A DNA stretch of 64,000 nt, taken from contig OY987303.1 of NCBI GenBank assembly GCA_963920635.1, positions 56,754,278 to 56,818,277 of the forward strand. The letters are read 5' to 3'. The translations under genes were made by a program, and so were the position numbers. The stretch's first letter is position 1; the number at the start of each line of letters is the position of its first letter. Origin of the DNA: Pseudeuparius sepicola (Eukaryota; Arthropoda; Insecta; Coleoptera; Anthribidae). The notes beneath the pieces were generated by a model, which did not search any database, was not told the DNA's origin, and saw nothing but the letters and a program-made list of their open reading frames with translations. This document shows, in pieces, positions 25,401 to 35,814 of this stretch.

Positions 25401-26031
25401 ATTGTAAAAGAACTTATAAATAATGAGTTTGGAAACAAATGGATTGGGATAAACGGCCTCATAAAATTTATATAATATTGATGATTTAATAGAAAAAATA
25501 ACACCAATAACAGTTTTTCTCTCATTTAGTTACCATTTAGGTACCACCAGGTAATTTTTGCAACAACAGTTGCCGGTTCTTACGGAAAATGTGCCATTGC
25601 ATTTGAGAGGAACCATGTGGTTTCAACACGACGCAGCTCCACCACACAAAGCCAACATTGTAAAAGAACTTATAAATAATGAGTTTGGAAACAAATGGAT
25701 TGGGATAAACGGCCTCATAAAATTTATATAATATTGATGATTTAATAGAAAAAATAACACCAATAACAGTTTTTCTCTCATTTAGTTACCATTTAGGTAC
25801 CACCAGGTAATTTTTGCAATAACAGTTGCCGGTTCTTACGGAAAATGTGCCATTGCATTTGAGAGGAACCATGTGGTTTCAACACGACGCAGCTCCACCA
25901 CACAAAGCCAACATTGTAAAAGAACTTATAAATAATGAGTTTGGAAGCAAATGGATTGGGATAAACGGCCTCATAAAATTTATATAATATTGATGATTTA
26001 ATAGAAAAAATAACACCAATAACAGTTTTTC
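22448..26031. repeat. Satellite array, 14 copies of an exactly 256-bp unit
   Basis: The landmark CCATGTGGTTTCAACACGAC occurs at 22541, 22797, 23053 and then every 256 bp to 25869, with no insertions or deletions, so the array is 14 x 256 = 3584 bp. Copies differ at only a few positions. A/G in TTTGGAARCAAATGG reads A in copies 1-3, 6-8 and 11-13, and G in copies 4, 5, 9, 10 and 14. GCCGTTGCAT occurs only in copies 6 and 11. Copy 13 alone has CAACAACAG where the others have CAATAACAG. Each unit encodes, on the + strand, a stop-bounded mariner-like transposase fragment. Confidence 0.97.
22513..22657 (+). pseudogene. Mariner-like transposase fragment inside each 256-bp satellite unit (first copy given)
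   Basis: The frame reads QLPVLTENVPLHLRG, then MWFQHDAAPPHKANIV, then NNEFGNKWIGINGL and a stop. This is the region around the second catalytic aspartate (HDxAPPH) of insect DDE_3 transposases. It is bounded upstream by TAA in 13 of the 14 units; unit 13 has CAA. The same fragment repeats every 256 bp through the array. It ends where the 11383-11655 fragment of the same family begins (RWIGRNSP). Confidence 0.85.
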
Positions 26032-26670
26032 TTAAAAAGGCGTTCATGGGGTTATATTATATTTTTATAACTAATAATAAAATTTTAATACTTTTGCCAT
26101 ACCTAATACATCTGTCTGAGCATCTGTCAATTGTTTCTGTCAAAATGGTATAAGTCATGGAAACTAGACTTTCATGAAAAAAATACCATGGCATCTTTTT
26201 CATATTTTTACAAATAATACGCATGTAACTTTATTCGCAATTTATTCACGAAAGTTTATCAGAAAAACGTGCTCTTTTGAAATGTTGAAATTTCCCAAAT
26301 TCCTAAAAACTATCTTTTTGGCCCAAAAGCAAGCTTGTGTAGTCCTACAAGAAACCCGCAAGTCAAATTTTTACTGGCTGTTTTTGTTTGCCCATAATAA
26401 GCTTGGGGCGTCGAGTTTGGGACACCCTGTACAGTCCCAGAGACTTATAATCATCTAGTATAATACGCAATTTACAAGAATCAATTTTATTTATCCATGC
26501 TATAGGCGGCTGTGACACTACATCAGAATTTTTTGGAAAAGGAAAACAACAACACGTACAAAAGTTTATGCCGGAGAAAGGTTTGTGCTGGAACTGTACA
26601 AACTTCAACCTTCAGAAGGCAGCCTTAGTGAGCAAAGATATGCATGTTTTAATATGATATTTTAGATAGC
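26032..26670. other. Right flank of the satellite, no gene
   Basis: The array stops at CAGTTTTTCT and continues AAAAAGGCGTTCATGG into unrelated AT-rich DNA. At about 26419-26433 GGGACACCCTGTACAG looks like an isolated terminus of a TA-inserting short element. No coding motif recognised. Confidence 0.5.
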
Positions 26671-27106
26671 TCTATACCACAGCTGACTCTAGGAAAGCCC
26701 CGAAATTGAGAAAGCTGGCAACATGGCTGGCGGGTCTGCGCGGCGTGGCCTGTCACTCCCTGTCAGTTGATTTTACAAGAAATTTACCAGAATTAATTTG
26801 TGTAGTGCGGGTAGTGCTATCGTCGCCAGATTGCTACGACGAGGCAGTGTGTCTCTGGGTGGAAACAGACAGCCCGAAGTGCTGGCGACAGCTTTTTTAT
26901 AAACTTGTTTTGTTTGTGCAAAAGTAAAACATTTTTCTAAATGTTCTAAGTTAAGAATCGTTCCTTTACAAATGCAAGCCTCAAGATGCCTAGAACGGTC
27001 GAGGGAAGCCAGAACTTAGTTATATACCTGGCTGTAAGTCAAGTCGTAATAATAACTTGAAGTAGCTAGGTTTCCTTTGCTTGACGGCAAGCGGTCAACT
27101 TGTATA
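26671..27106. repeat. Dispersed repeat R1, left-part copy
   Basis: Closely matches 2233-2677, including the GC-rich block and the TTG-initiated 73-codon frame. It stops after GCGGTCAACTTGTAT, so the right two thirds of the family are absent. Confidence 0.8.
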
Positions 27107-28373
27107 TACTGACTTCTGACTATGTAAAGTTTATTTTATGTTGATATTTAACTTGTAACTAAAAATAAAAATATATATTTTTTTTGCCTAACCATTACAA
27201 TAATTATTTAAATACCTAAGACCTACTTTGAATTTCAGGATCATTATCTTTTAATTGCCAGTCTAAATTACCGAATTAATCTTGAAAAATTACAAATGAA
27301 ATTACAACAGGTACCTAAGTACAAATTTTTAATCCGTCCGTTCACATGAGGTAGTAAAGCGACCGACCCTGCCTGCCTTAAACAATCAACTAGTAATACA
27401 AGACAAGTACTAGGTTTTCTATCTCTCTTCCTTTCATGAAAGGTGCTTAGCGAACTTTAAGACGTACGTCGAATACAAATTGGAGGAGGAGACATGAGTG
27501 TAATTGTGCGAGTGCAAGTAAAGCAATAGATATAGCGCTCTCTCTTTGATGATTTATTGCCGACTTCGCCTTTACATTCTGCCCTTACTTTACCAACGTT
27601 ACAGTCGTTACAACTCCCGTCCTTGTCCCTTGTCTGGCTCGTGAATATACGACCGATATCCATCCTAGATTCATGAGTAAGGCATGAACGGGAGTTTTGA
27701 CGTAGGTATAAACATTCGTTGAACATAGTTTTAGGTAGGTATGTATTGCCCCACTGCTCTAGATGGTAGGAACTACAGTTTTATCCATTATGATAATGTA
27801 TAAACCTGTTATCCACACCATTTCTGCTAGTTATACTTGACTGCGCGGACGAGATAGTATCTCAAGGAGCTCGAAACTAGTTTTACCGTTGCGAGCTCCT
27901 CTCTAACGATATGTAGATTTTATTCATTCCCGGGATAACTCTAAGGGCGCGTGCATCGGGCTAAACGGTTCGGGTATGGTTCCCGCCACTTTTTCGCGAA
28001 CCGGCGGTAATTCAAATTAGAGATGAATTATGTTGAGAGCCCGCTACGCGCGCCCATCTCGCATAATGCAAAGTTAGCTCCGGCTGCCGCATAAATTCCT
28101 ATTTTGCATAAGCCAGGATAAATTAAATTACAAATAAAGCGTCCCGTTTAAAAGCCGACGGCTTTCTAGGCTGATCCCGGCGGACACGGACCCTCATCTT
28201 TATTCAGGAAGAAAAAAGAAATTATACTTCAGAACGGAACAGTAGATATACCTACTCTATCCTGCTATAGCTGTCAACGGATGGGTCGACAGGTTTTTCT
28301 TCATCTGTAAATATTTTGAAGATTCAATTGCAAATATGAACAATATGATGCGGCAACAGCTTACCACTCTTGG
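27107..28373. other. No recognisable gene
   Basis: AT-rich to 27440. From 27820 to 28200 the sequence is clearly more GC-rich, with several short inverted motifs. The minus-strand 89-codon frame at 27457-27726 has no family resemblance. Confidence 0.4.
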
Positions 28374-28723
28374 TACTACCCAAGAACGGTAGACGCACAG
28401 GATTGCTCGATCTCGTAAGCGTAATGTTCGCCAGTCGGCAGATGGGTGTGACGTCAGCGCTAGACTAACTTATTTGTACATCAGCGGGTTTTGACTGTGT
28501 TTTCTTTATTTTATGTAACCTGTTTTTAGTTTTCAATCTATTATTGAATATTTATACTAAATTAGTACCATCTTGCTTAGTATTAAAAACGTAAGAACTA
28601 ATATATTTTGTCAAATTATCTCTCTAATATCGAATGTTTTGTGCCATTATAGGTACTTATATTTTATCATTTTAAATACACTTTACCCTATACTTTATTT
28701 TTATTATTTATTTAGAATACATT

Positions 28724-28972
28724 ATGACAGGAACGAGGTCTGCTGTTTATGGTTGTAATACAACTTACGCTTTAAAAAAAGCAGGCGAAAATATTATGTT
28801 CCATACCTTCCCCAAGTCGAAAGATATGGTTTCACAAACGATTAGGAGAGCATGGGTGGCAAGATGTAAAAGAATGGACAGTTTCAACCCTAACAACAGT
28901 CATATTTGTTCTCGTCATTTTACGGAAAATGACTATGAAAGAGATTTACAGAGTGAACTGCTAGGTACCTAA
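28724..28972 (+). pseudogene. THAP-domain exon of a transposon
   Basis: The 82-codon frame starts at ATG and reads AVYGCNTTYALKKAGENIMF, HTFPKSKDM, RAWVARCKRMDSF and HICSRHFTENDYERD. This matches the THAP zinc finger: second Cys of the first pair, the FP motif, the conserved Trp and the final C-x2-H. The first zinc-binding cysteine appears to be replaced by Ser (RSAVYGC). The frame runs into a possible splice donor (CTAG|GTACCT) just before its stop. Downstream Harbinger remnants suggest a THAP-bearing PIF/Harbinger- or ISL2EU-like element, but the two parts could also come from separate insertions. Confidence 0.7.
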
Positions 28973-29010
28973 AAGAGTTTAACCTTTCCATCTTCATCCA
29001 AAGCTTCTTT

Positions 29011-29091
29011 AACTACAGATTAAATCTGACAACAAGAGTAGTTGAAAATGCATTTGGCATTTTAGCCAAACGATTTAGATATTTTTGACTA
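29011..29091 (+). pseudogene. Harbinger-type (DDE_4) transposase C-terminal fragment
   Basis: Reads NYRLNLTTRVVENAFGILAK and then RFRYF before a stop. VVENAFGILAxRF is the signature around the catalytic glutamate of DDE_4 transposases. The same block, better preserved, is at 53768-53879. In both places similarity begins at CCATCTTCATCCAAAGC. Confidence 0.8.
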
Positions 29092-29499
29092 AAATTAATT
29101 TGAATGTGGAAAAAGTGCAAACCATAACATTGGCATGTTGCACATTACATAATTTTTGAGACCCGAATGTCCTACTTCCATCCTAGAAGAGCTTGATAAA
29201 GACTATATATTTCAATTTGGACTTTCTTACCAACATGCTCACCAAGACATGCTTGCGTTGCTGCCTAAGAGGAGTTTTGTGATTATTTCGTGAATGAGGG
29301 AGCTGTGCCTTGGCAGCGGAATACATAAATAAAACATACTGTAACATTTCACACACTTTTTATCTAAGTATATTATCTTTAAAACTATGTACTCTCCTCT
29401 TTCTCGTCTAATGCCTCAAACAAAACTAGTATCAAAATATAACCTTCCTTGTGTTCAAATTTTCAATGTTAGTACCCCTGAAGTTCACGCAAAACTTGA

Positions 29500-29663
29500 C
29501 GGAAAATAGGACATGTTCTAATTCGTGAAGTAACTTCATGAAGAAATTCATGAATTAATTCATGCAGAAATTGCCAGTGTAATACATGACTTTTTATAAT
29601 AATTTGCCCTTGAAGTGACTTCATGAATTAATTCATGAAGAAATTGTCAATATAAAACAGGCA
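29500..29663. repeat. Right terminus of a Harbinger-family element with ATGAATTAATTCATG repeats
   Basis: Repeated palindromic ATGAATTAATTCATG and CTTCATGAA motifs lead to the end ATTGTCAATATAAAACAGGC. This matches the right end of the element at 53513-54382. No matching left end was found between 28380 and 28990. Confidence 0.65.
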
Positions 29664-30325
29664 TCACAGAGTGTGTACCAGTACAGGTGCAATAGAACCA
29701 AATGTCAAGTCCTATAAGCGCCTTTTATCGAACCTTTTGTGAAAAATAATTTTCATAGTGTTTATTAAGAGTATTATACTCGTAATAAATTGAAACTAAA
29801 ATTTGGCATAAGTACATTATTTTTAATATTAATTAAATATTTTATATTTGCCTCAGCCAAAGGCCTCGTCAACTAAATTCCACAGGAGTCATAAAAAGTT
29901 GAAGTTCAGTGCCTTGGTACATAAATAACTATTTTCGAAATTTTCTTCTATGCAGTTATTCCATATATTGGCAATTTTATAAATTAATCCCTTAGTCTTG
30001 ATACATTCTAAGTAAAAAATAAAAGTTCTCTGTACTCTTAATAGTGTATAAAAATCAAAGGATTGGCAAAAGTAGCTCAAAAACACAGAACATCCACAGA
30101 AAACCGACCCTTTTAAACGGTAGCTCCCGGCGCGCTTAGCAGATAGCAGTCTAAGGGTGACGTCACGCCGGCGGAGAGATTTGCCCGATCGAGCAATCCT
30201 GTGCGTCTACCGTTCTTGGGTACTACCAGAGCCTAAATCCTTGCACTATTGTAATATTTCATTGAAATATGCAAAAATGTTTGATAGTATACCCGCTGCT
30301 TAGGGACTTTTATTTAGGTACTATA

Positions 30326-31458
30326 CAGGGTGAGTCAGAACGTATAGTAAATACTTTAAAGGGGTGTTCGGCAGGTGGTTTTAAGAATTTTTCGATTTGG
30401 GCTTTCCTTGCCAAGTTATTCGGATCTACAGGGTGACCCAAAAGTTTTTTTTAATTATATCTCAATAACGGCGCCACTTTGCCACACAATTTGAAATTTG
30501 GTAAGTGTTATCTACTTACTGGAAGACGCCTTAGGGTAGTTTATTCATTTACACAGTGCCCTAAAAAAGGGTAAAAACTAACAACCCCTATTAATTTTTT
30601 TGCTCAAACTTTATTGAGGTTATCTTTTTGGTCTTGCAGGTCCATCATTTCAGTGTACTTATCTTTTCATTTTGCAACAAAAGTGTACTCTTGTTTCATA
30701 ACGATAAAATCAACCGTTTGCGTTGAAATTGGCAAAACGTGCCCCAAAACACCTGTTAACTTCAACATTCGAAACATAAAATTTTTACCTACCGCTTTCA
30801 AACGTTAAACATCGACTGTACCATTTAAACTGAGAAAAAAAATTCCTATGAACAATAATGTACCAAAACTTACTAGCTTTCAAAATGGAAAGGATTGAAT
30901 TTAACAAAATTTGAACACCCTATTTCAAGAAAACCAATGCTGTTTTGACCAATGTCCAATTGGTATTTTTTTCCTTATTCTGAATGTACAGTCGATCTGT
31001 AACGTTTGAAAGCGGTAGGTAACAGGTGTTTTGGGGCACGTTTTGCCAATTTCGACGCAAACGGTTGAATTTATCGTTATGAAACAAGAGTACACTTTTG
31101 TTGCAAAATGAAAAGATACACTGAAATGATGGACCTGCAAGACCAAAAAGATAACCACAGAAATGTTTGAGCAACAAACTTAATAGGGGTGGTTAGGTTT
31201 TACAATTTTTTAGGGCACTGTGTAAATGAATAAACTACCCTAAGGCGTCTTCCAGTAAGTAGATACATATACCAAATTTCAAATTTTTAAGTTGTGCCGT
31301 TATTGAGATAAAAACAAAAAAAATACTTTTGGGTCACCTTGTAGACCCGAATAACTTGGCAAGGAAAGCCCAAATAAAAAAATATATGAAAAGCCCCCCT
31401 TAAAACCACCTGCCGAACACCCCTTTAAAGTATTTACTCTACATTCTGACTCACCCTG
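30326..31458. mobile_element. Long palindromic TA-inserting element, about 1.13 kb
   Basis: CAGGGTGAGTCAGAACGTA at the left is mirrored by a near-perfect complement at the right, with TA on both sides (30324-30325, 31459-31460). The arms are about 530 bp each and pair almost throughout, with the centre near 30880. No transposase. The inner 30610-31150 region is shared with the element at 54926-56089, although the outer parts and termini differ. Confidence 0.88.
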
Positions 31459-31551
31459 TATATCCACAAAAGTAATTGGGTATCTATTGATATCATCCGC
31501 ATATCTTATACTTATATACTTATACTTATTTTTACTTACTTATTTTTAAAA

Positions 31552-31780
31552 CTTCGTATAACGCATGATGAGGATGATATTGTGCTAATTGACACACTAG
31601 GTGACTCTTAATCCATTGGCAATCTAATATTTGTTGTGTCACGTTTAAACAAACATTATGTCGCACTTCTTCAGTATTTTTCCAAGGGTTGTGAAGTTTT
31701 TTAAAATTATATAAAACCGAACCTGTACTTTTTTCCGGATGTCATGCATTAAAAATCTCAGCAACTTGCCGACATGTCAT
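31552..31780 (-). pseudogene. Helix-turn-helix N-terminus of a mariner-like transposase
   Basis: On the minus strand the frame reads MTCRQVAEIFNA, a stop, HPEKSTGSVLYNFKKLHN and on to NTEEVRHNV. This resembles the DUF4817-type helix-turn-helix found at the N-terminus of insect DDE_3 transposases (VAEIFNARHPEK). One internal stop and missing pieces show decay. The catalytic parts of this kind of transposase are at 11.4 kb and in the 256-bp satellite. Confidence 0.6.
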
Positions 31781-33650
31781 ATTTTCTCCACTTCAACAGT
31801 ATTAAACTATCAAATAAAAACAATTATTGCTTCAATTCTCTCCGTGGCCTACTCATCAATATCGATTAATGTGAAATTATACTTTTAAAGTAGTAATTAT
31901 TTGTCGTATAAAAGTCAAGAATTTTGCTTAGATACGTAAATTAGTAGATGATATTTAACAAATTTAATAAAAAGGCAGTTTTTTTCCATAAAAGGTATGT
32001 TATAGCTGCCTTAGCGAACCTAATAATAAGGCGAAACAGCTATCGCAGTCTACTATCATTGGGTAAATCATATTTGTAGGTACTGTATTTATCAAATTTT
32101 CTATTTTATACAATGCTGTTGGTACTGTTGGTGCTGTTGGTGCTGTACAACAACAGAGGAAAACACTTACCAGACAGGGCCGTATTTAAAAATATTAAGT
32201 TTTCGAAGTAAAAATAAACTGTAAGTTAAATTGTTGACAATACTGATTCATATTTAGACTTCTTATTATTAAATAGGTACAGGGCCGCAATAAAAAAAAA
32301 TTGAATAAAGGAATTTTCAGTAGGTATAAATGTTTCAAAACATTTTAAAAATATTTCGAGTCATACATCATGGTATTTGCAATGAAAAGTGCTTTCAAAA
32401 TCTGCAAAAAAATCCAGGTCCGTATTTAAAAAAATAAAGTTGAAGATGGTTTCTCAAAAACGAAATGTTGTAGAACAAATCTAAAAACGCCATCTTAAAG
32501 CCCGTTAAAAAGTGCCATAAGAAAGTGTTTTTCTTTTTTTTTTTCCTATCTATGATAACAACTTCAGAAAAAATAAAATCGAAAACGCAAAATTTTACTT
32601 TTTTCAAAATAACTCAAAAACGAAAAAAGATATTAAAAATATGTTTGTACCATTTTATTGACCTTAAAATTGCGCAACTTTTTCCCCATTTAACCGTTGT
32701 TCCATCTACCACCGTTTGCAAGATCCCCATGCTGTTCATTCTTATCCGGGACACACTGCATATGTTATGTCTGTTTCGTTAATCTTATCGTCGTCAGTCG
32801 GGCATGCCGTAAAGGACCGATGGTTGAGGCGTCACCGTTAACGAGACTTGACGCGGTAGGCGTAGGCCGCCCGCCTTAACAAAAGCGGGTTTATTAAGGC
32901 ATTAATTGCCTTTTGTTCGGCCGCCAGCTATGATGTTTGACTAACTAATTAAATTTTAAACAGTAATACGTCCATGGGTGGCTGCGATAAACTCTCGACG
33001 AATATCGTAAAATGTGCGCGCCTGGAGGTGCGGTCCGAAAGTTAGGACAGTTTGTGTCGAAATATTCAAAATGAACTGATAGAAAATAAATGACGGGGAA
33101 TTCGACGCCTTCCAATATGAACCAACGAAATGACGCCGATCAGGTGAAGATTTCAGCGATTATTTCCCTCTTACAGCTTGCATCCAATAAGGTAGCTCCT
33201 TCCATAAAAATCCAACCAATCATAATATGCCTCTGCTAGCGATAGTTGCACTTGTGCAAAACCAATGCGGTAATACCACTTGTGCAATTATCACTTCGTT
33301 GCTTAGCTGTTCGATACAAACACGTCGTACTTCTTAAAATTGATGTGTTTTACACTGTTCTAAATTATGCAGCTTATAAATTATGTTGCGATATTATTAA
33401 GCATTGTATTAATGAATTTATATAGGTAACTTCTACATTGCTAAATTGTTGTTATTAGACCTCCGTTTTCGTTTAAATTTATGACACACATTCAGAAAAT
33501 AAACCAACGCTAACAGGGTGTAGGTAAAATATCATTTGCCTTGGATATCCAAACGTCACGTTGTTTGTTTACTCGAACGCTACAGTCGAAGCTGTCAATA
33601 AACTCGTTCAAAATTAGTCGTTTTGGAAATGTAAACAATTAGTAGTCTTT
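31781..33650. other. No recognisable gene
   Basis: AT-rich with simple runs: three GTTGGTGCTGTTGGT-like copies near 32115-32145, and T and A homopolymers around 32520-32540. The end of the 32600-32765 stretch (AAGATCCCCATGC) resembles the right part of the 17255-18174 family. 32790-32880 is briefly GC-rich. No exon or RNA gene recognised. Confidence 0.45.
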
Positions 33651-33656
33651 TTTTTA

Positions 33657-33890
33657 TAGTTTCTCTCCTCTCCCAGAATTTCTGCTTTCTGCCGAGTCAA
33701 AATTAAAAGTATGCATATTTTTAAATGCATGTTCTGCTAGGGCTGTTTTGTTTGTGGACATAACTAGGTTTGTAGGTTTAGTGCTTCGTTTATGTTCCGA
33801 TATCCTGGTACTTAAGTACCTCTTAGTTTGTCCGATATAGACACCATTGCAGTCTTTACAAAGACTGCAAAGACTTTGTAAAGACTGCAA
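33657..33890 (-). pseudogene. Penelope-like GIY-YIG endonuclease fragment, inverted part
   Basis: On the minus strand the frame reads CSLCKDCNGVYIGQTKRYL, then STRISEHKRS and ALAEHAF. This is the GIY-YIG endonuclease of Penelope-like elements, with the upstream paired cysteines (CxxC) and the GVYIGQTKR core. The C-terminal continuation of the same domain lies next to it on the opposite strand, so the element was broken by a local inversion. Confidence 0.85.
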
Positions 33891-33891
33891 C
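33847..33891. repeat. Perfect 17-bp inverted repeat at the inversion junction
   Basis: TTGCAGTCTTTACAAAG and CTTTGTAAAGACTGCAA are exact reverse complements separated by about 10 bases. They lie where the minus-strand endonuclease fragment meets its plus-strand continuation, and include the codons of the KDCN motif. Confidence 0.85.
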
Positions 33892-34003
33892 TAAAAGAAA
33901 TGATTAACATAAAAAAGCACACCAACAGTATAAATAAAAAACAAGACATCGAAGGGCTTAGTAATGCATATTTTAACCTTATAAGCAAAATAAAGGGGTA
34001 GCA
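33889..34003 (+). pseudogene. Penelope-like endonuclease C-terminus, non-inverted part
   Basis: The frame reads LKEMINIKKHTNSINKKQDI, then NAYFNLISKIKG and a stop. The pattern (an xEM..I..H.NS.N...D opening, then the Y...I end) is typical of the last residues of Penelope polyproteins. It follows head-to-head from the minus-strand fragment. Confidence 0.7.
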
Positions 34004-34420
34004 TTGCATTTGTTTTCCAATCTAACATTATAAATTAAATCTAGTCACTCTTGATAATCTAAACATATATTTTTCTTTTTATCGTATAGGAACCTATAAA
34101 AAATATACAACCGAATTTTTTTTTATACGTATGGAAGAACCAAATCACAATATTGTAATTCTACTCACACTGCCTTTCTATATCTAATCGTTATATCTAC
34201 ATTTTATGTATAGGAAACCTAATTTTATCTAAATTACTCTGATGTATACATTTTTTAAACCAATGATTTCTAAATTTTACCTGTAAGTACCTGATGTCTC
34301 TTTTTGTTTTTTTTTGTTTCTGTGTTATGTACCTGTTCCAGAGTCCTTGTCATAAAGTATTTAATTTATTGTTTAACTATTTAAGACTAGATTTATATCT
34401 ATATGTTAACTTCCAGTGTC

Positions 34421-34457
34421 CTGAAGATGACGAAATAAATATCGTCGAAACGTCGAC
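34421..34457 (+). ncRNA. Hammerhead-ribozyme-like motif of a Penelope-like element
   Basis: CTGAAGA (fits CUGANGA) is followed by T, the stem GACGA/TCGTC with an 8-base loop, then GAAA and CGTCGAC. This is the arrangement of hammerhead motifs reported in Penelope-like elements. The extra T at the base of stem II weakens it and stem III was not resolved, so activity is unproven. It lies about 420 bp downstream of the Penelope stop codon on the same strand, and an AATAAA-like sequence follows. Confidence 0.45.
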
Positions 34458-34524
34458 AAATGTAAAAATAAAAGAAATCTGTTAATTTGGCGTAAATCCA
34501 ACCAATTCCCTTTTCCATTGATAT

Positions 34525-35003
34525 TATTCTCCTTCACAACATGCATTTCTCTGTTCGCTTGTTGTTTGAATGAATATGAAAATTTAACCATTAGGGAAGA
34601 TAGATCCTTTGCCTGATCGCGCACTTTGCGAAAAATTCTCACAAAAATTCGACTTACAACAAAATTTAGTCCCCTCTATTTGCCCAAATTTACCATATAT
34701 TATTTGTCGAAAATGTACTTATCCACACCAAGAATCGTACTTATTATAAATACTTATATTTCTGTGAATATTTTGTTACTTGTTACTGCTTTTATTGTCT
34801 GTTAAACAAATGTACCTACTTACGTAGGTACCCAATTATTGAAACAAAGTTCACAAATGTATCTAATTATAATTAAAAAGAGGGTTGAACTATTAGAAAA
34901 GATAAACTAAGCCAAAGTGCAGACTACTCTATACTGAATAGATCCGTTGAACCGTCCCGCTGCGGCGTTGCCACATGTTTGCACAGGGCTTGGAAGCTTG
35001 AGA
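34525..35003. repeat. Dispersed repeat R1, right-part copy interrupted by a hAT element
   Basis: Matches 2890-3375 and the 20-21 kb copy. The sequence breaks at AGGTTGTG, where a hAT element with an 8-bp duplication of that word has inserted, and may resume at 35812. Confidence 0.8.
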
Positions 35004-35011
35004 AGGTTGTG

Positions 35012-35803
35012 CACGGGCGTAGCCAGGATTTAGTTTTTTTGGGGGGGGGGTTAGTTTGAGAAGTAAATAAAACAACAAAAATATACTTATATGAAATTTA
35101 ATATCTATATATCCATCCGAAAAACTACGACATATATTTATAAAGTTCTTAACTTTAAATGAAATGGCTAAATTAATTTCGATCCTCTGCGCTAAATCTA
35201 AAACCATTAAAGAAGAAATTTTCGGCTTTTTCTTTTAAATATATCTACTACTTCATCTGCATGAATTTCTGTTCCATAGTGAATGTTCATTAGAGCCAAA
35301 CCATTAAGTCTGTTTTCACTTGTAGTGTTTCGTAAATAGTTTTTCAGTCTCCTTAGGCTCTAGAAAGACCTTTCTGGGGTAGCAGTGGATACAGGAATGG
35401 TAGCCAAGATTTGTAGTAATGTGTAAATATTAGGATAAAGGTTTTTATCGCACATATCTAGGCATTCCAAACTAGATTTCGGGGTAGGCAGTCTTCTTAT
35501 CAGCATGCAAGGTAGCTGAAGCTTTGATAGCTAAATCCAAATTTGTTTCTTTATTAGAAACCCCTTGACCTTGACTACACCATTTTTTCCAGTAGTCCAT
35601 ACCTTTAGGTTTACCACCCTTCCTTTTTTTCCCCTCCATTTTTCGACAGTAATAATGATTCACGTCTCTATCCTTAACAAGGATAGATAATATTAGGTAA
35701 TATTATCTATCCTTAACAAGGATAGATAATATTAGGTAATATTTTGCTTATTTCGGGGGGGGGGGTTTGAACCCCCGAAACCCCCCCCTTGGCTACGCCC
35801 GTG
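35012..35803 (-). mobile_element. Non-autonomous hAT element, copy 1 (792 bp), promoter deleted
   Basis: CACGGGCGTAGCC at one end and GGCTACGCCCGTG at the other form the terminal repeats. The 8-bp target duplication AGGTTGTG flanks both sides (35004-35011, 35804-35811), which is diagnostic for hAT. The remnant coding sequence is on the minus strand (55 codons from MEGKKRKGGKPKG, then the hAT dimerisation region after a frameshift). Compared with copies 2 and 3 it lacks about 390 bp including the promoter, and instead has a 35-bp duplication around CTATCCTTAACAAGGATAG. Confidence 0.93.
35680..35749. repeat. 35-bp tandem duplication inside hAT copy 1
   Basis: Two copies of a unit with the palindromic core CTATCCTTAACAAGGATAG and the tail ATAATATTAGGTAATATT. 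It sits exactly where copies 2 and 3 have the promoter region, so it marks the deletion scar. Confidence 0.85.
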
Positions 35804-35814
35804 AGGTTGTGGCA

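Larger units (their letters stand above)
28379..30220. mobile_element. Composite inverted-terminal element with THAP and Harbinger remnants
   Basis: The first 34 bp (CCCAAGAACGGTAGACGCAC and on to GCTCGATC) are a perfect reverse complement of the last 34 bp. TACTA precedes the left end and follows the right end, a possible 5-bp target duplication; a 3-bp ACT with a 1-bp longer terminus is equally consistent. Inside are a THAP exon, a Harbinger-type transposase fragment, a right terminus of the 53513-54382 family near 29662, and at 29842-29930 one half of the palindrome found in the 609-bp array. It is probably several insertions stacked in one site. Confidence 0.75.

Noticed and set aside
22448..26031. 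CRISPR-like repeat array
   Set aside because: Units are 256 bp without variable spacers, and the context is eukaryotic with a transposase fragment in each unit.
25793..26047. Minus-strand 84-codon gene at the satellite border
   Set aside because: It is the antisense reading of the last satellite unit and contains the reverse of the transposase fragment.
30614..31177. Frames sharing SCFITIKSTVCVEI-like sequence in the palindromic elements (also 55241-55771)
   Set aside because: The frame appears on both arms of the palindromes and on opposite strands; it follows from shared DNA, is broken differently in each copy, and has no known domain.
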